DNA from: Istiophorus platypterus
Taxonomy: Eukaryota > Chordata > Actinopteri > Istiophoriformes > Istiophoridae
NCBI GenBank assembly: GCA_016859345.1
Contig: CM029129.1
Location: forward strand, 20,710,695-20,774,694
Direction: 5' to 3'
Length of the DNA: 64,000 bases
This document shows, one piece after another, positions 39,276-52,745 of the stretch (position 1 is its first letter; every line of letters starts with the position of its first letter). Both the position numbers and the translations under genes were made by a program. Under the pieces are notes generated by a model. That model did no database searches. It was not told where the DNA came from and saw only the letters and a list, made by a program, of their open reading frames with translations.

Positions 39276-39769
39276 GCATGTTGCCAAACCTCACAGTGAT
39301 TTCTCAATACCCAGTCATATTTCTTTCCTGTAGCCCTTCTTTATTGAATGAGATTTTTTTTAATGTGTTGTTCTGAATTTATTCACACAATGTTCAGTCA
39401 TTATTGAACAAAACTGTCATCATCCTACTGTACTGAAGCTTTTTTAACTTGGATGATTGTGGCCGGATAGAAATGATTCTTTTTTTCCTTGATTCTTCTA
39501 AATCATCTCTTTATATATTCCTGAAATACATAACTTGCCATCACGGAGGCAGATTATCAGTCATTTTACGCAGCAGGTTCTCGCTCTGCCTCCTCATTGA
39601 TCCGGTCAGTGCCGTTTTTGGTTTTTTGTTGTTGTTTTCTTGTTGTTTTTCGTGCTGCGGCAACGCCTCCCGTTAACCCGCACCTGAAAGCCGCCGCCCA
39701 CTTTGAGAGGTGTCTTGACTCCGCCGGTAAAAACTGACCTTTGCCCCCCCCCGTCTCCTTCCCGAGCAG

Positions 39770-39916
39770 TGGTGAGCCAGAACCTGGTGACGGACAACGT
39801 TTCCGTGGTGGAGGGCGAGATGGCGATCATCAGCTGCCGGGTCAAGAACAACGACGACTCCGTCATCCAGCTGCTCAACCCCAACAGGCAGACGATTTAC
39901 TTCAGAGACATGAGGC
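39770..39916 (+). CDS. cadm1: cadm1 exon 2: first half of Ig V-type domain
   Basis: The 147-nt exon has acceptor CCCGAGCAG ending at 39769, after a C-rich pyrimidine tract, and donor C|GTGAGT at 39917. It is phase 1 at both ends: the first two bases complete a codon from exon 1, and the last C joins CA of exon 3 to make Pro. The 49 codons hold the N-terminal edge of the mature protein ([16 protein letters not shown]), the first V-domain cysteine (codon 39835-39837, ISC) and the hallmark [14 protein letters not shown], essentially unchanged from mammalian CADM1. This domain carries the trans-binding face. One N-glycosylation sequon, NVS, is at 39796-39804. The NKS sequon that mammals have just after the cysteine is replaced by NND. 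Translation continues into the intron beyond the donor, but that extension has no similarity to CADM proteins. Confidence 0.95.
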
Positions 39917-40530
39917 GTGAGTATGACACGGCGCCGGGGCTTGCGCCCCTGCCGTTTTCACACTCATCACCTAATTAAGTCGTGTTTTCTCGTGGAGTGT
40001 GTCTGTTGAGTAAGTAAATTTAATTTGTTTTTTGACTGGCGGGCAAAGAAAACAAGACCTCAGCCACTGACAGACATTTATTTATATGTTTTATTCAAGG
40101 CTACCTCAGTTTTAACGGCCGACCTCTTTGGATCGGGAAGGTGCTATTTGTCCGTGAGAGTTCGCTGTGGAGCAAAACAACTCGAACTTAACAGGCTGAT
40201 GAAACCGCAGCTGTCACAATGGTTCTGTTTTTTTTGGTTTGGCTCCGTTTCCCATTAGTAGCTTTGATTTGGATTCGATTGGTTTTTGTTTATTTTAGCC
40301 GCCGGTGCCTGATTACAGGGGTTTGCTCCGTTACCCATTCAGAGATTATATATCAAAATGAAATAATAAATAACCACTTCAGGTTTAATTATCTGACTGG
40401 TGTGACCACAGGGCGAGAAATGGAGGTAAAGGAACCACCCGGAACCACAATGTCTGAACGCTCCCAAGCCCTGATAACAGCCAGTTTTCATGTGTTTCCC
40501 ATTTTGCCGACATGACACAAACGCAGCATC

Positions 40531-40816
40531 AGAAATTTCAGCAAAACCAAATCTTCAGCTTCACAATTAGTGTCCATTTTGTTTCATTTCGACCTGTCAC
40601 CACAATACACAAAAATATATGAACTACTTGTACTGTAACAATGGGAACGATACCAAGTAGTAATAACAGGTGTTTTTTCCAGTTTCTCCCATTTTTGCTG
40701 AAATTTTAGCAAAACCACATCTTCAGTTTCACAATAAAAGTCCGATGGTTTGCTTCATTTTTGACCTGGCACCATAATACAGACATAAATGTATGATCTA
40801 CTTATAATGCAATAAC
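40531..40816 (+). repeat. Diverged tandem duplication (period about 170 bp)
   Basis: Copy 1 (40531-40640) and copy 2 (40700-40816) share in order TCAGCAAAACCAAATCTTCA or its variant, TTCACAATtAgTGTCC-like, TTCATTTCGACCTGTCACCA, AATACA and TATGAaCTACTTgTAcTG. Similarity is clear, but there are many substitutions and small indels, so the duplication is old. The middle spacer is not duplicated. Confidence 0.8.
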
Positions 40817-41102
40817 ACAAATTAGATTTTGTTATACAGCTGAAACATCGACAACTTGCTTCCTATACGTGGCAATAAATTAACACAGTCTCTGCCTTAG
40901 ACCTACAAATTAAAAGTCTAGCCCACCTAACTTTTATTTTCGTGACTAAATGTCCCCGATCGGCTCATTGCAGCTGTTATTAAGTACAGATGCACCTGTT
41001 CGGGAAAACCGGACCTTAGTTCACCGGAGGTCATGCATTGTATGATTCAGTAAAGAGAACGTGACTGAAGCTAGAAGGAGTTGTAGATGTAGCTGGTAGC
41101 TG

Positions 41103-41172
41103 AGAGGGAGAGAGAGAGACGGAGAGAGAGACAGAGAGAGAGACAGAGAGAGAGACAGAGAGAGAGAGACGG
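41103..41172. repeat. (GACAGAGAGAGA)n minisatellite
   Basis: About five 12-bp units of GAGAGAGAGACA/G. Purine-rich on the + strand. Confidence 0.93.
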
Positions 41173-42416
41173 ATAATTCCAACGCAGCCATGCCTCAATG
41201 TGACTGGTACCAAATGTGTCCAATTATAGTCCGAAGCAGTTTGACGTGATCAGATGACACGGAAATCAATCTCGCTGATGCATTTATTTATCCCGCTTTC
41301 GCTGGGATCGTTTTGCAGGCGGCTGTAAAAAATTATAAAGACATCTGACGTGTTGTTTACATTCGTTAAAAATTTAGTCAAAGCAGACTTGTCGGGGGGT
41401 GGGTGTTGGGAGCTGATAAATTAAAACAAACATCATAAAATGTGTAGTTTACCCAGGCAAAGCAAAGCGGGGCCCAGCAGTGAAGTTGTCTAACGTTGAT
41501 TAACATCCGCTTACATTACCCGCACTTCCAGCGAGCCGCGCCGGGCTTGACCCCGACGCGTCTGCGGCAGGATTAACACGAAACGAAGTTAATACAATCG
41601 ACCAAACGTGGTCGGCTTTTAGCGCGTCCGCTTTAATAAAATCAACTCGCATCCCCAAACGTTTAACGGTCTGTTGTGTTTGCTCCTATCCAGCCCAATT
41701 ATCATGCTGGATGGACTCCGCTCTCTGCCCTGTCTCGCAAGGTCTTACTTCCTTTTATTATTTATTTATATATATATTTTTAAAGGCCCTGTTTGCAGGT
41801 GGTGACCTCGGTATAACATATTGTAGATCCCTGTAAAAATATAAGGTTGCATTACATTATGGATGATATGATCTCAAACTGTGCAGATGTTGTTGTGGGG
41901 GAAAGAAAAAAAAAAAAAAAAGCATATGCTCCTTTTAATCGGAACCAAACCTGAGAACCTGTGTAACACCAGACATGAACCACAGGCTCCGGTGTCAGAG
42001 TCAGGTAAAGCAAAGAGGTTGTCACACTTCCTAGATTAAAGAAAAAGGAAAAAAAAAAGAAATGAAATGAAATGATGGCAGTGAATTTAATCCCGGCTGC
42101 AATTCAGCTTCTTACAAAATGCATTTTGCTAAAGCAAATAGCAGGACATAATCACACTTTGATGGAGACAGGTTCGGGCATCCGGAGAGTCAGGTCTGAT
42201 GCCGACTTAAAGTTTAAAGTTTAATGCGGTGTGACATTCACGGAAGGTCTGGGCTTTTTGAAGCAGGGGGCTGGGCGGGGCGCGGGGGGGGGGGGGGTAT
42301 GTTTCAACGTGATTGAAATTTTTAATCCTCACAAGGTTTTGCTTAATCACTCACTGCTTAATCACTCACTAGAAACACTGCAAACAATCGATCAAACACC
42401 AGCGGAGCTTGTTTTC

Positions 42417-42468
42417 GTTTGTTTGTTTGTTTGTTTGTTTGTTTTGTTTTTTGTTTTGTTTTTTTTCC
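42417..42468. repeat. (GTTT)n / (GTTTT)n microsatellite
   Basis: Tetramer units changing to pentamers, the same type as at 13503-13553. Confidence 0.93.
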
Positions 42469-42617
42469 TCCTTGGCTGGTTAATCAGGAGAAAGGCGACG
42501 TGGCAGAAAAACAAACAGGACCGAACACGACTTTACCCGAATTTACCTGAAACCGGTGGCTCTACCACTGATGTGAGTTATTTTAGCTACTGTTTGCTCT
42601 CGCTGACCCACACCGAG

Positions 42618-42645
42618 CGTGTGTGTGTGAGTGTGTGACTGTATG

Positions 42646-42718
<73 letters not shown>
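42618..42718. repeat. Interrupted (GT)n microsatellite
   Basis: Several GT runs are separated by GA-containing breaks (GTGAGTG, GAGAGTG). The His-Thr minus-strand frames are artefacts. Confidence 0.95.
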
Positions 42719-42720
<2 letters not shown>

Positions 42721-45700
42721 AACCCTGCTCCCACACACTGGCACCAGAACACTACATTCTCCAGCGTCTAATGGGGAAGCGGAGAGATGGAGTTTGAGCT
42801 GAGAAAAGAATAACCTGCTTTTATTCAGCGTTTTAATGAAAGAGCTCCACCCCCATATAATCACTAGATAACATTACACAGATCTAATACTAAACAGTAC
42901 CTGAACTTCCAAATGTAAAGAGTGTTTCTTTTCTTTTTCTGTAAGAATAATAATAATGTCGTGTGCGGTCTAATTCTTAAATAACTGCTCCTACCAGAAA
43001 CAAAACATAATTCATTAATCCCGAAATATAAACGGATACTCACAACCCGGTGAGTCAGTGGTTAACCACGGAGATCAGTTGATGTTGCCATGCTAACAGG
43101 GGACACTGCCTCATTGTTCTAAGACACTTAACGTGACGGCACTGAGCGAGAACGCCACCTGGGAGAAAGCGCCAAGACGGTCCAGGTAGAAGGTTTAAAA
43201 AAAAAAAATAGATAAAAATAATTTTTAAAAATACCGTGTGCAGGCGCCGGGGCTCTCGCTGCTCCAAGATCCAGGGCTGGCGCCTCACTACACACTGAGA
43301 CTTACTGGTGGTGTGGAGCATTTGGCAAATAAGAGGAGGCAGATGTATCCTTCAGCGGCTGGAAGAGAAAGGGAGACCGATAATCGGACCCCCCCCCGGG
43401 TTCGGAAGCGGGCGGTGGCCCTGCCAACACGTCCGCCGGCCCAGGTCGAGGGCGTCGGGACTCGGTTGTCGATGAGCGACGACGTTTCGCCTCTCCCGTC
43501 CGCGAGGCTCCGTCGGTTGGCGGTGGGGAGGAGAACCGAAGACGCCTCCGGGACGCGAGGCCGGACGACCGAGTCCCGTCGCCCTCGACCTCGCCTCTCT
43601 CCGATAACCGGGACCTGGACGCCCGAGGATCCTCACAGAGGAGAAGCCACCGCGATTTAAGATAATGGGATGTGAGGACTCGCAAATCTACGAGATCTTG
43701 AAGTCTGCAGCTTTTAAACAAATCCAGGATGGTTGCAACTGGAAAACATATATAAATTCAAAACATTCAATTATTCAGTTTGAGTAAAAGTTTGATTTGC
43801 AGGAACCCGTTTTAAAATGTCCGCCAGTGTCTCCGTTTAACACCTGGCGCATCTGAGCTTGCTACCTGTTGTTGGCTGTTCGTTGCAGTAGATTTTTTTT
43901 GGTTCGGTCGTCGTTCTTTTTTGTTCTTTTTTCTTTTCTACTTTCTGCACTCTGATCCTCGGGAGACTCCCCGAAACCTCCTGTGAGGTGAGCATCAGGC
44001 AAGACATTCACCCCCACCCCCCCCACCCCCCTCCTCGCCCTTCTTAGTCATGTTCTCCGCCATACGAGCGCCTTCTACATACTATACAAGGGCATGCTTC
44101 TTCTGTACGCGGAGGTTAGTATTTATCTTGGTATTTATCGGCTGTTGTGCCGAGCCGCGGTGAGCCGACTCCCACAAGCTGGCTGTCAAGGGCAGGGCGT
44201 TCTTCTTTGACGGAGGGCTCCTTGATCTCCTGTGATCCCTCCCAGGCATCTTCGCCGCAGCTGCACTGCTTCATTATGACATGGCCTCCACCAGGCAGCC
44301 TCCAAACAGCCCCCGCCACACACACACACACAACCCTACACCCCCCCCCCTTTTCAAAAATATCACATCTGCCATCTCTGCCTGAATCCACGGTGGTGGA
44401 TTATGCTTGTGTGAGTGTGCGATGGAGAGCAGGAGAGGACTAAAAGAAAGAGGGGAAGGAAAAAAAAAAGAAGGGTGCTTTGGAAATCCGGCTGCGGTTA
44501 CGTGCACGGATCGGCCCGGCTGCCGGGTCACACCACCCCGTGTCGTTCCTCGCCAGCGCCGAGAGGAGTTCTGGTGCCGCTCGGTCGGTTTTACTCAGGC
44601 CGAGATGTGGATGCGGATGCGCCGACGTTTTCCTACAACGCGACTGGATAGCGTCTTTCTTTGAGCAACTCCCAGCCCCGGTAATCAACCGCTTCTTCTA
44701 GGTCAGCGACGGACAGCGGCCGGGCTGCGGGGTTGGTTACTCTGCAGCTTGGGCTCATGCCCTCTATCTTTAAGTGCTTGTGTTGAGATAAGGCCCGATG
44801 ACATGCGGTAATCAGGGGCTAATATGCCAGACTGCAGAAAGCTCCTCCAGAGCCACGCGAGAATTATGCAACTGCTCTTGCAGGGTGAACAGTCGTCCCT
44901 ATCTACTAACTGATATATACATCGATACCAATGGCCTGTTTAATATGTTGTGCCTGTTCAGAGGCAGAGGAATTGAGCACCGAGTCAGTAGGTTGCAACT
45001 TAAACTACCATATTATTTTAAGGGAAATGCTGCTTATGGCTTTAAGTTACCTAAATTACCCGGTTTAGGACCCAGTTAATCATATTTGATCCATTAGAAT
45101 GAAGCTACTTTAGCTTTTTTTTTTTTTTTTTTGCATCAGCCAACATTATAAAACAGGAAGTGCGGTAACATATTTGACGTAACACACTATCGCCCAAAGT
45201 CTTGTTTTTTTGTTCAACCGCATAGAGACACATTATTTAGAATTATCTGTTAAATGTTGATAATTGGGAGATATTGCATTATCAGAAGTCTATAGGCCAA
45301 CGCTGAAATATAAGCTACTATTTAGAAATTCTTCCAGGCCGACCGAATGTCCCTCGCGTCGTAGGCTAAGTAGACAGTCTGCATTCAGCCTTCGACATTT
45401 CACACGTGCGAAAATCTGTGGCCTTGCGGCAGGAATAAGCTTATTGAACAAAAAAAAAAAAAAACATTAAAAAAGAAGAAAAAGAATAAAGATCGAACAT
45501 TCCCCGTTAATTCTGCAGCCTTGACCCCCGGGAGCAGCAGCTAACGGGGAGTGCGCTCAGTTCGTGCACGGGGGCTGCATTATCCTCCCGCTGCTCCCGT
45601 CACGTACTTGGCGCCGGCTGCTTCTGACATCGCCCGCCGGAGCGCGCGGGGGGGGGGGTCTCCTTCGGATAAACACCCACGTGGTCACTTTATATGAACG

Positions 45701-47454
45701 CGGCTAAGAATAGCGCGCGGTCGCCTGAACCCCGCCCTTCCTCTCCCGCTGGAGGGGGGACGAGGGGGCGCCTGGCGGCCCCTTCAGCGACGGGTGGCCT
45801 GTCTGCTGAGGGCCGGTGAAGTCCAGGGTAAGAGGCTTTGTGTGGAAACAACCTAATGATGAAGCTTGTGGGAGGAGAAAATATAAAGCTATTTATGTGT
45901 ATGTTTACTGAAGGGGTATAAAATGTATACGTCTTATACACACAGAGAAGTGACACCGGCTTCTTCTCTAGTTTGGATCCTGTGGAAGAATTTATCACAA
46001 CAGAAAGAAAATGGTGAGGATATTTGTATGAGTGGGGGAAAAAAAGGGGGAGGCGATGCAGAAATCAGTGCAAAAGTATGAATCATACTAAATGGAATAT
46101 GACAGCAGGTAGTTTTTGAGCCTGATTAGTCGCGTCAGAGAGAGAAAAGCTCCCATGAGTCCCAACAGTCACCGAAGCAATACCCAGCGCTGCCGAGCGC
46201 CAGATTTAGGCCGTGACTATAGTGATTTGGAAGCTTGGACTTCACCTAGAGTGGCGAGGAGGTCGGTTGTAAGAGTGTAATTACGGACCCCCCCACCACC
46301 ACCACCACCTCCTCCACCCACCCCCCATCTTACCCACTCTGACACCCAATAATAAAACTTTGATGCGCTCCTCTCAGAAAGTAGCGGCAGCCACTAATCA
46401 CAATTGATTGCAGCCACTTAGGCGAGGCGTGCTCATCATCTCCTGCTCTCTCCAAAATGGGAGGCATCCTCGGCCGAGGTTGGGAGGAGGGGGAGGGAAA
46501 AAAAAATAAAACGAAATGAAAATTTAAATGAAATGCAGAGAGAGGACGAAAATGAATCAAGAGACTGAAAAGAAAAGGCAAGATTAATTAAAATCATGCA
46601 GTCACCGGGGGTGGGGAAAAAAAAAGGGGGAGGAGAGGCCATTAAAAGATTTAATGATCCCGGTTCTCTTATGTTTTGTTTTGAAGTTTATTTTCGCCAC
46701 AATTCTCAGCCACTCTAATTCTACCTTTAGCGCCAGACACATTTCAATGCGGAGATCATGGCAGTGTGATGAATGATAATTTGTGTTTTCACAGAATTTT
46801 TTTGAGACATGTAACCTGCCTTTTCTGATTTTTTATTTTTATTTTTTTTTTTTTCCCCTGCAAAGATTTTTTTTCTGGGCTATTTATGATCAAACTTCAA
46901 AAAATGAAATATGTAATTTTTTTTTTTTTTTTTTCACCACTCGAGGTGACCACCCTTTTGCAAAAAATACGAAAAGAGAGAAAATGCTGCAACGGTTTCG
47001 ACTGCAGAGCATCATCCGCTTGTATCAGCTGTCTTTTTATACTGGCTTTAAATCCACTTGTGAGCGCAATTAATTCCGGCGAAATGGCACATAAATTTCC
47101 CCATTTATTTATATGACGTGGCAATAGAAAAACAGATGAAATGCTACAATAAGTAATCAATAAATGGCCAACTAGTCATTAACCAACAGTTAAAAAAGCT
47201 TCTTTTTTTTTTTTTTTTTGTTTACCGCAGAAAGAAAAACCCACACAGATGCTTAACACGGGAAATTAAACCCACTAAAGGGAGACTCACTGGAAAAACT
47301 CGGCAGAAAAATGACACCATTTGGTCATTCGGTCAAACGCTTAAAACAACCCTTGTGTGTGTTTGCGTGCGTGCGTGTGCGTACGTTGTTCCTGAAAAGT
47401 GACCTCCCCTGGAAGTGCCAGTTACGGCCATGAGACGTTATGATTCCCTCATCC

Positions 47455-47562
47455 GTCTGTCCACATGTCATCGTGTCCTTGAGCAAGACACTGAGCCTCT
47501 AATTGTGCCCGACGAGCAGCCCAGTGCTTTCTATGGCAGCTCTGCATCTGTCAGTGTCTTTC

Positions 47563-47611
<49 letters not shown>

Positions 47612-47695
47612 CAGAGGCATGTGAAAGCACTTTGTCCTTCCTCGGATTGAAAAGTGCTATCTACAGTATACGCAGTCAATTTAGTATTTAAAACC
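47455..47695 (+). mobile_element. Teleost non-autonomous dispersed repeat with internal (GT)n
   Basis: The sequence order matches a repeat I recognise from many fish genomes: CCACATGTCATCGTGTCCTT, GAGCAAGACACTGAGCC, a CCCAGTGC...TATGGCAGCTCTGCATC stretch, then a GT microsatellite (47564-47608), then AAAGCACTTTG, GATTGAAAAGTGCTAT and CTACAGTATACGCAGTC-like sequence before TTTA. The usual version ends AAAGCGCTATATAAGTACAG, so this copy is degraded. It is non-coding. The exact family name is not certain. Confidence 0.7.
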
Positions 47696-49779
47696 GTAAG
47701 TGCTGACTGGTAATATGAGACGAGCCGCGGTTCCGGGACTTTGGGGGTTTTTAATGCGAACATAAAAGGAGAGGCTCTTATTTTCTCAAGTCAATCCTGA
47801 TGCACCGGTGGCTGCGATCGCCCCCCCCCCCCCCACACACACCATCCGCGGCGTGGTGCCCTCGTGGGGGGGGGGGCGAACACTGTGGAAAGGCAAAGAC
47901 GGAACATAAGGATAAATAGACTGTAACTGTAACAGGAGGGTGCACGGCCAATTTGACTCCCATTAGGACACTGGTCCATTTACCCATTAACCCACACATT
48001 TAGTCTACACGGCACGAACGTTGCGCTGTTTGCTGCATCTGACGTCGACACTGAACGCGTCTCCCTCCGCTGTGTCCTCCGCCAGTTTCCCATCCATATT
48101 ATCTATTGAGAGTGGAACACGTTCACCCTATTATGAATGTTAATGCGCAGAGTGCTCATCGCCTGCAGAACAATCGTCCATTAAAGCCGGCGTACTGTAT
48201 AAATAGCAGTAGTCGGCACGACCGGTGCCACCGCGCCTCGGTGCCTCGAACCGAGGGGGGGCAAAGGTTGGACTTTCACTTTGTCAGCTCCCTCACAGGG
48301 TCTCCTTGGCTGCACTTCAGAGCAGATCTACTGTACCTGTCTTATCGCTGCTTTTAAATTAGCCTCATCACCGTCGGCCGTTACCCAAAAAAAAAAAAAA
48401 AGAGAGAGAGAGAGAAAGAAAAATCAGATAGTTTAGAGCCTTTTAGAGTTCGGACGGACTTCTCTTATCCAAAGACCCGACTATCAATTACCTTTTGTCA
48501 GGCATCTGTGATGTCCTTCTCCTGGTATCAGATACGACGGAACAAGAGAAGAAGAAACGGGGCAGAAAAGAACGTGACGCTAAAGGTCACCTTTTTTTTT
48601 TTTTTTACACAGGTAGAGGAAGGAGTGAAATATGCTTCCTAGTGTTCTGTGACATAACAATGAAAGAACTGTCTGCAGGGTTGCCAGGCTCAGCCTCCGG
48701 TTGCCAGGAGTGCCACTTTTCCTCTTTTATTTTTTATTTTTTCTCTCTCTCTTTCTGGAATAACACTGCAGAACTTTGTTCATCCCCGCTGTGTTAACCA
48801 TGCTGTTCTCCATCAGCTGTCCTTGTATCTCTTTTGAGCCCTACAGTATTGTTGTCCCCAAAACCCTGAGCGGGGAGGGGGGGGACCCGTGTCCTTGCCT
48901 CTGTGCCTCGGTGCTTCTTTTCAACATGTATTAGAAAAGTATTTATTTATTCAGCTCATGCTTATGCCACAATGCATTATTTAGAAGTGACACATAAGAA
49001 GATTATGAGATCTTGGAGAACTGCTTTTGTGAAATGGATTATATCTGATTGGCAAGGATTTCTCAAATTGTTGACACTGAGTATTTCTTACAAATCTTAG
49101 TGGATGTTCCCCCCGTACACAGTCTTTCGGGTTTTTCCCCCAACAATGACCTGATATTTACTATAGAATTTTTTACCCGACTGGAAATGGTTATATTTTT
49201 ATGTCCTCTGTGTTTGCCCGCTAGTTAAAAACCGCATGATACTGTATATGAAGAACTGGGCAACGCATTTCTAGGAGATTTTATTCAGGTTTAGGCCTCA
49301 TAAGTAGCAGATCTAAGATTCCTTTGTGTATCACTGCAGCACATTTGATTTCATGTTTGGTTTTTTGGTTTTTTTGTTTTTTTTCTATTTTCTCATTAAG
49401 TATTTGTTGTCTGGCTTCAGGCTTCTGAATCACCACCAACAGTCTGGTGTTGTGCTCATTAACAGGCTGTTTCCACCGGTTGGTAGAGGCAATCGACCAA
49501 TCAGAGGATTAAGAGATTTTTAGCCTCGTCCATCACACATTTCACAAACGGGTTAAAAAAAACCCCCGAAAACCTGGATAAGATTGATGCCCCTGTAAAG
49601 GTCAACAAATTAAATCCACCGACAAAATATGTTTGTTCATACGCCCTAGAATGACGTCTTGGAGGGTCTTTGGATCTGACTGGCAGGACGACATCTTTAA
49701 TCTGTGCCTTCCAAAGCTGTTGGGAAATAAATCTGTTTCGTGATCCAGCGACACCGTGGATGAGGTTTGGTCGGGTTTA

Positions 49780-49960
49780 GTCGGGTCAGCAACAAAACAA
49801 CTTTCTTTCGGTATCAGAAAAGATAATGGTTTGGGGCAAAATAACTTCCTTGCCAAGGTTGGGGAAAACATTTAGCGGTTAAAATCGCTGTCTCGACGAG
49901 GTTAGATGCTCTTTGTCGCCATGGTTACAGCGATAATAACCGTCGGGGTTAGTGTTGATG
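49780..49960. repeat. Possible degenerate dispersed fish repeat
   Basis: The strings GAAAAGATAATGGTTTGGGG, CAAAATAACTT, AAGGTTGGGGAAAACAT, GGTTAAAATCG and GTCGCCATGGTTACAGCGAT resemble dispersed repeats seen in percomorph fishes with 'aaaagatcatggtttggg' and 'gttaaaataa' units. The match is loose and no ends can be drawn. Confidence 0.35.
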
Positions 49961-52438
49961 AATGTTCTACTCGGCAGGAACAGGAGAGACTGTATCCAAG
50001 CCATTTCCTTACGGTTTCATTTCAATTCTCACCTTTAACTCATCCCGCATCTTCTGGTGTACTTGATAAGAGGAAAGGCAAACATAACAGGATACAGGAC
50101 AGAATTCAAACTATTGTGGCCAGTGGCGGCAAATAAAGTTCCCAAAATGCAAATAAGTGTGTCCAGAGAGGATCAACTATACAGCCCCTGCTACTTACTC
50201 TAAGCATATATTTATTTTCCCTTCCCAGTGCTCCGATCTCCGCTTTTATCCCGATGATAACGGCGTTTTACCGCATCTCCCTCACAGCAAACCAGGCCCT
50301 GACCTCCAGACCTCTTTCTTTAAAGTTTGTTCTAAACCCCTTTAGGGACGAAATCAGTGCATTTCACAAGAGCACGGATCCTGGATGCGATCAAATCTAT
50401 CCCTGTCCTCAACAAGGGATCTAACCGAAACAGTTGGGCATTATAGATACTTCGGTTATAAATAATTCAACCTGAGCGGAGTCTGTTTGCCCTTTTAATA
50501 ACAGAATAACCCTTATATCCACTATACTATTTACATCTGATTATCTGAATACTCAAATCGCTGCCAAAACCCTTAAACCATTGTATGCTATTTACCACAG
50601 TGCCCTAAGAATTTATTATTCCGTTTAGAGCAGCTCTGCCTCTTGAAAACAGACTGAAATGCTTTCTTCAGTGCATATGTGTAAACCCCAACACCGGTAC
50701 GCTCAAATCTTGGAACATTTAATTCAATTAAATCATTAGGATTAGAGGCTGACCTCTCATTTTAATGAGGCCTAACAAGGCTTTTGAATGAGCAACACTA
50801 ATTAGGGGCATACTATTCATGTGCCACAAGAAAGGCCGCATTTTGCTTAGACAGAAGAAACTAATAGCTGCACTAAGGTTTTTTGTTTGTTTGTTTGTTT
50901 GTTTTGGGGGCTGGGGGGGGGGGCGCTAGGTGTACGTTGAGGTAGAATTTCTGGATGCAGGTTCCTTTCCAGGTATCTTTCCTTGACAAAAGGCCTCATT
51001 TTCCAGTCAGCCGTATGGCGTCACATAAAATGTGTCTGATGTTCTTGTTTAATGATGCACAAAATCAATTGTGGTTATTAGTATTCTTGCTTGCTCCTCG
51101 CTGCCCCCCCCCCGGCCAGTCACTCACACCATGTCCAGCTCTTAACATTAGAGGCAGGTATCACAGGTATCGCAGGGCCTCGCAGCAGCAGCAGCAGCAG
51201 CATCGTCTCATCTCTGTTCATCATGTGTGAAAATCCTTGTGAAATCCTAATATAGCCCGGTGGAGATTCCATCTGTTTATGTTTGTTTTGAGTTGTTCTG
51301 TGTCTCCATGTTTAATCCTTTAAGGTTCTAGGGGAAAAAAATAAAAGCCAGTGAATGCGTATACAGATCTATACCAGGAGAGTTCAGAGTGAAAGAGGAG
51401 CCTGGAGTTGCTGTCAGTCAGAGCGGAATTTATCAGCATATCGAGGGGTGGAGGTGGGGGGATGGAGACGGGGAGGCTTTCATCTTAACCACATGTTGTC
51501 ATTCTACATTACGGCTGATAGAGGGGGCTTAGGTAGGTGGGCGCACTGGGCTAGGCGAGATGAAAGTGGCTACAGATGAGGAAGAGACAGGATTTATGGA
51601 TTTTTATTTATTTATTTTTTTATTTCTCCACCCGTGCTCCTGCGGAGGCCAAGCGGAGGACAGGGCCAAGGTGGAGGCCTCCGCTAATCCAGACCACGTT
51701 GTTAGCATTACCGTGTCTGGACCGGGAAGGGATCTGGACTTGTCTTGCGCTGTGATTTCATCCCCTTTGTTGGGTTTTTCTCTTTCTTTTTTTCCACTGT
51801 ATTGCTGCACACTGTGTCACATCCATTTGCTCTTTGACTGATTGTTGACAAATCAGATTAAAGTTTTTCTTTTTCTTTTTTCCTTTCCGGAAAGTTCTTT
51901 GAAGCAGGCTTGAAGTTGCGATACGGTAGAGGCACATTTGTCCATAAATTTTTTTATTTCTTCTTAAACATTTCTTTTTACAGTACGACGCCTACACGCG
52001 GAGGAAGCAGGACTGCTGCCGCTTGGCTCTGGGGTTTTGGCTAATGACTCTGTGAAACTGTAATAAATAAAACGAACCTTCTGATGAATAATAAAAAAAA
52101 AAACAGCAAAAAAACAAAAGACAACAACCCCTTATCATTGTTATTATATTTTTGTTTAAAGTAATAATAAGAAGAAAATTAATTGCCTCTTAGATGGTTC
52201 TTGTTTATGCATCCGTAAAGGCTTTTTCTTCAGCATAATGAGCAGCTGCACTATGATAAAACACTAAATAACCATTTTCTGGCGCCACATAGAATCTTAT
52301 TACTACATGGCGCAATATATAGCCTCCATTTGTCAATCTGGAAGAAAGAACCACTTTTCTTTCTTTTTTTTCTGCAGTACAATAATCATAGCGAACCAGA
52401 AATGATTAGCTGATTTACTTCTCAGTTGAACAACAGAA

Positions 52439-52440
<2 letters not shown>

Positions 52441-52479
<39 letters not shown>
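52441..52479. repeat. (AT)n microsatellite
   Basis: About 19 AT units, 270 bp upstream of the exon 3 acceptor. Confidence 0.95.
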
Positions 52480-52487
<8 letters not shown>

Positions 52488-52745
52488 TGACCACTAAGGG
52501 TTTAATGTGCTGTGGCGTAGGGGTGATATATTGGTTATTTGATTATCTTAAATCATGTGGAATTAATATGAATTACATGCAAATTGATATCATGTATGGA
52601 TTCATTACAATATTTGATTTTCCAGGCAAAATTACACATCTCTATCTTCTCCTATGGCATATGCATCTACAGTAATATATCTGTATACGTCCTGAATGTG
52701 TAGATCAGGTGTATACATCCCGTCTTTTGTTTTTCTCCCCCTCAG

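Larger units (their letters stand above)
31088..39769 (+). other. intron 1 of cadm1, segment up to exon 2
   Basis: No gene is seen. The segment contains a 22-nt G-run (31893-31914), a 15-nt G-run (32494-32508), an (AC)n array (33612-33661), C-runs near 36759-36772 and 36959-36967, and the GACCCC minisatellite at 39172-39275. Stretches at 34690-34890, 35100-35300 and 37250-37480 are complex, AT-leaning and repeat-poor, as conserved noncoding elements often are; this is a visual impression, not an alignment. A 13-bp hairpin with one mismatch is at 33766-33795. Confidence 0.6.
39917..52745 (+). other. intron 2 of cadm1 (12.8 kb)
   Basis: The intron lies between exons 2 and 3 and starts GTGAGT. 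Besides the repeats listed separately it contains a CpG-rich block at about 43380-43650, whose open frames on both strands lack any known domain, and repeat-poor stretches at about 44730-45060 and 48090-48340 that could be conserved noncoding sequence. AT-rich sequence dominates from 48.9 to 52.7 kb. A possible degenerate fish repeat lies at about 49780-49960. No nested gene was found. Confidence 0.75.
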
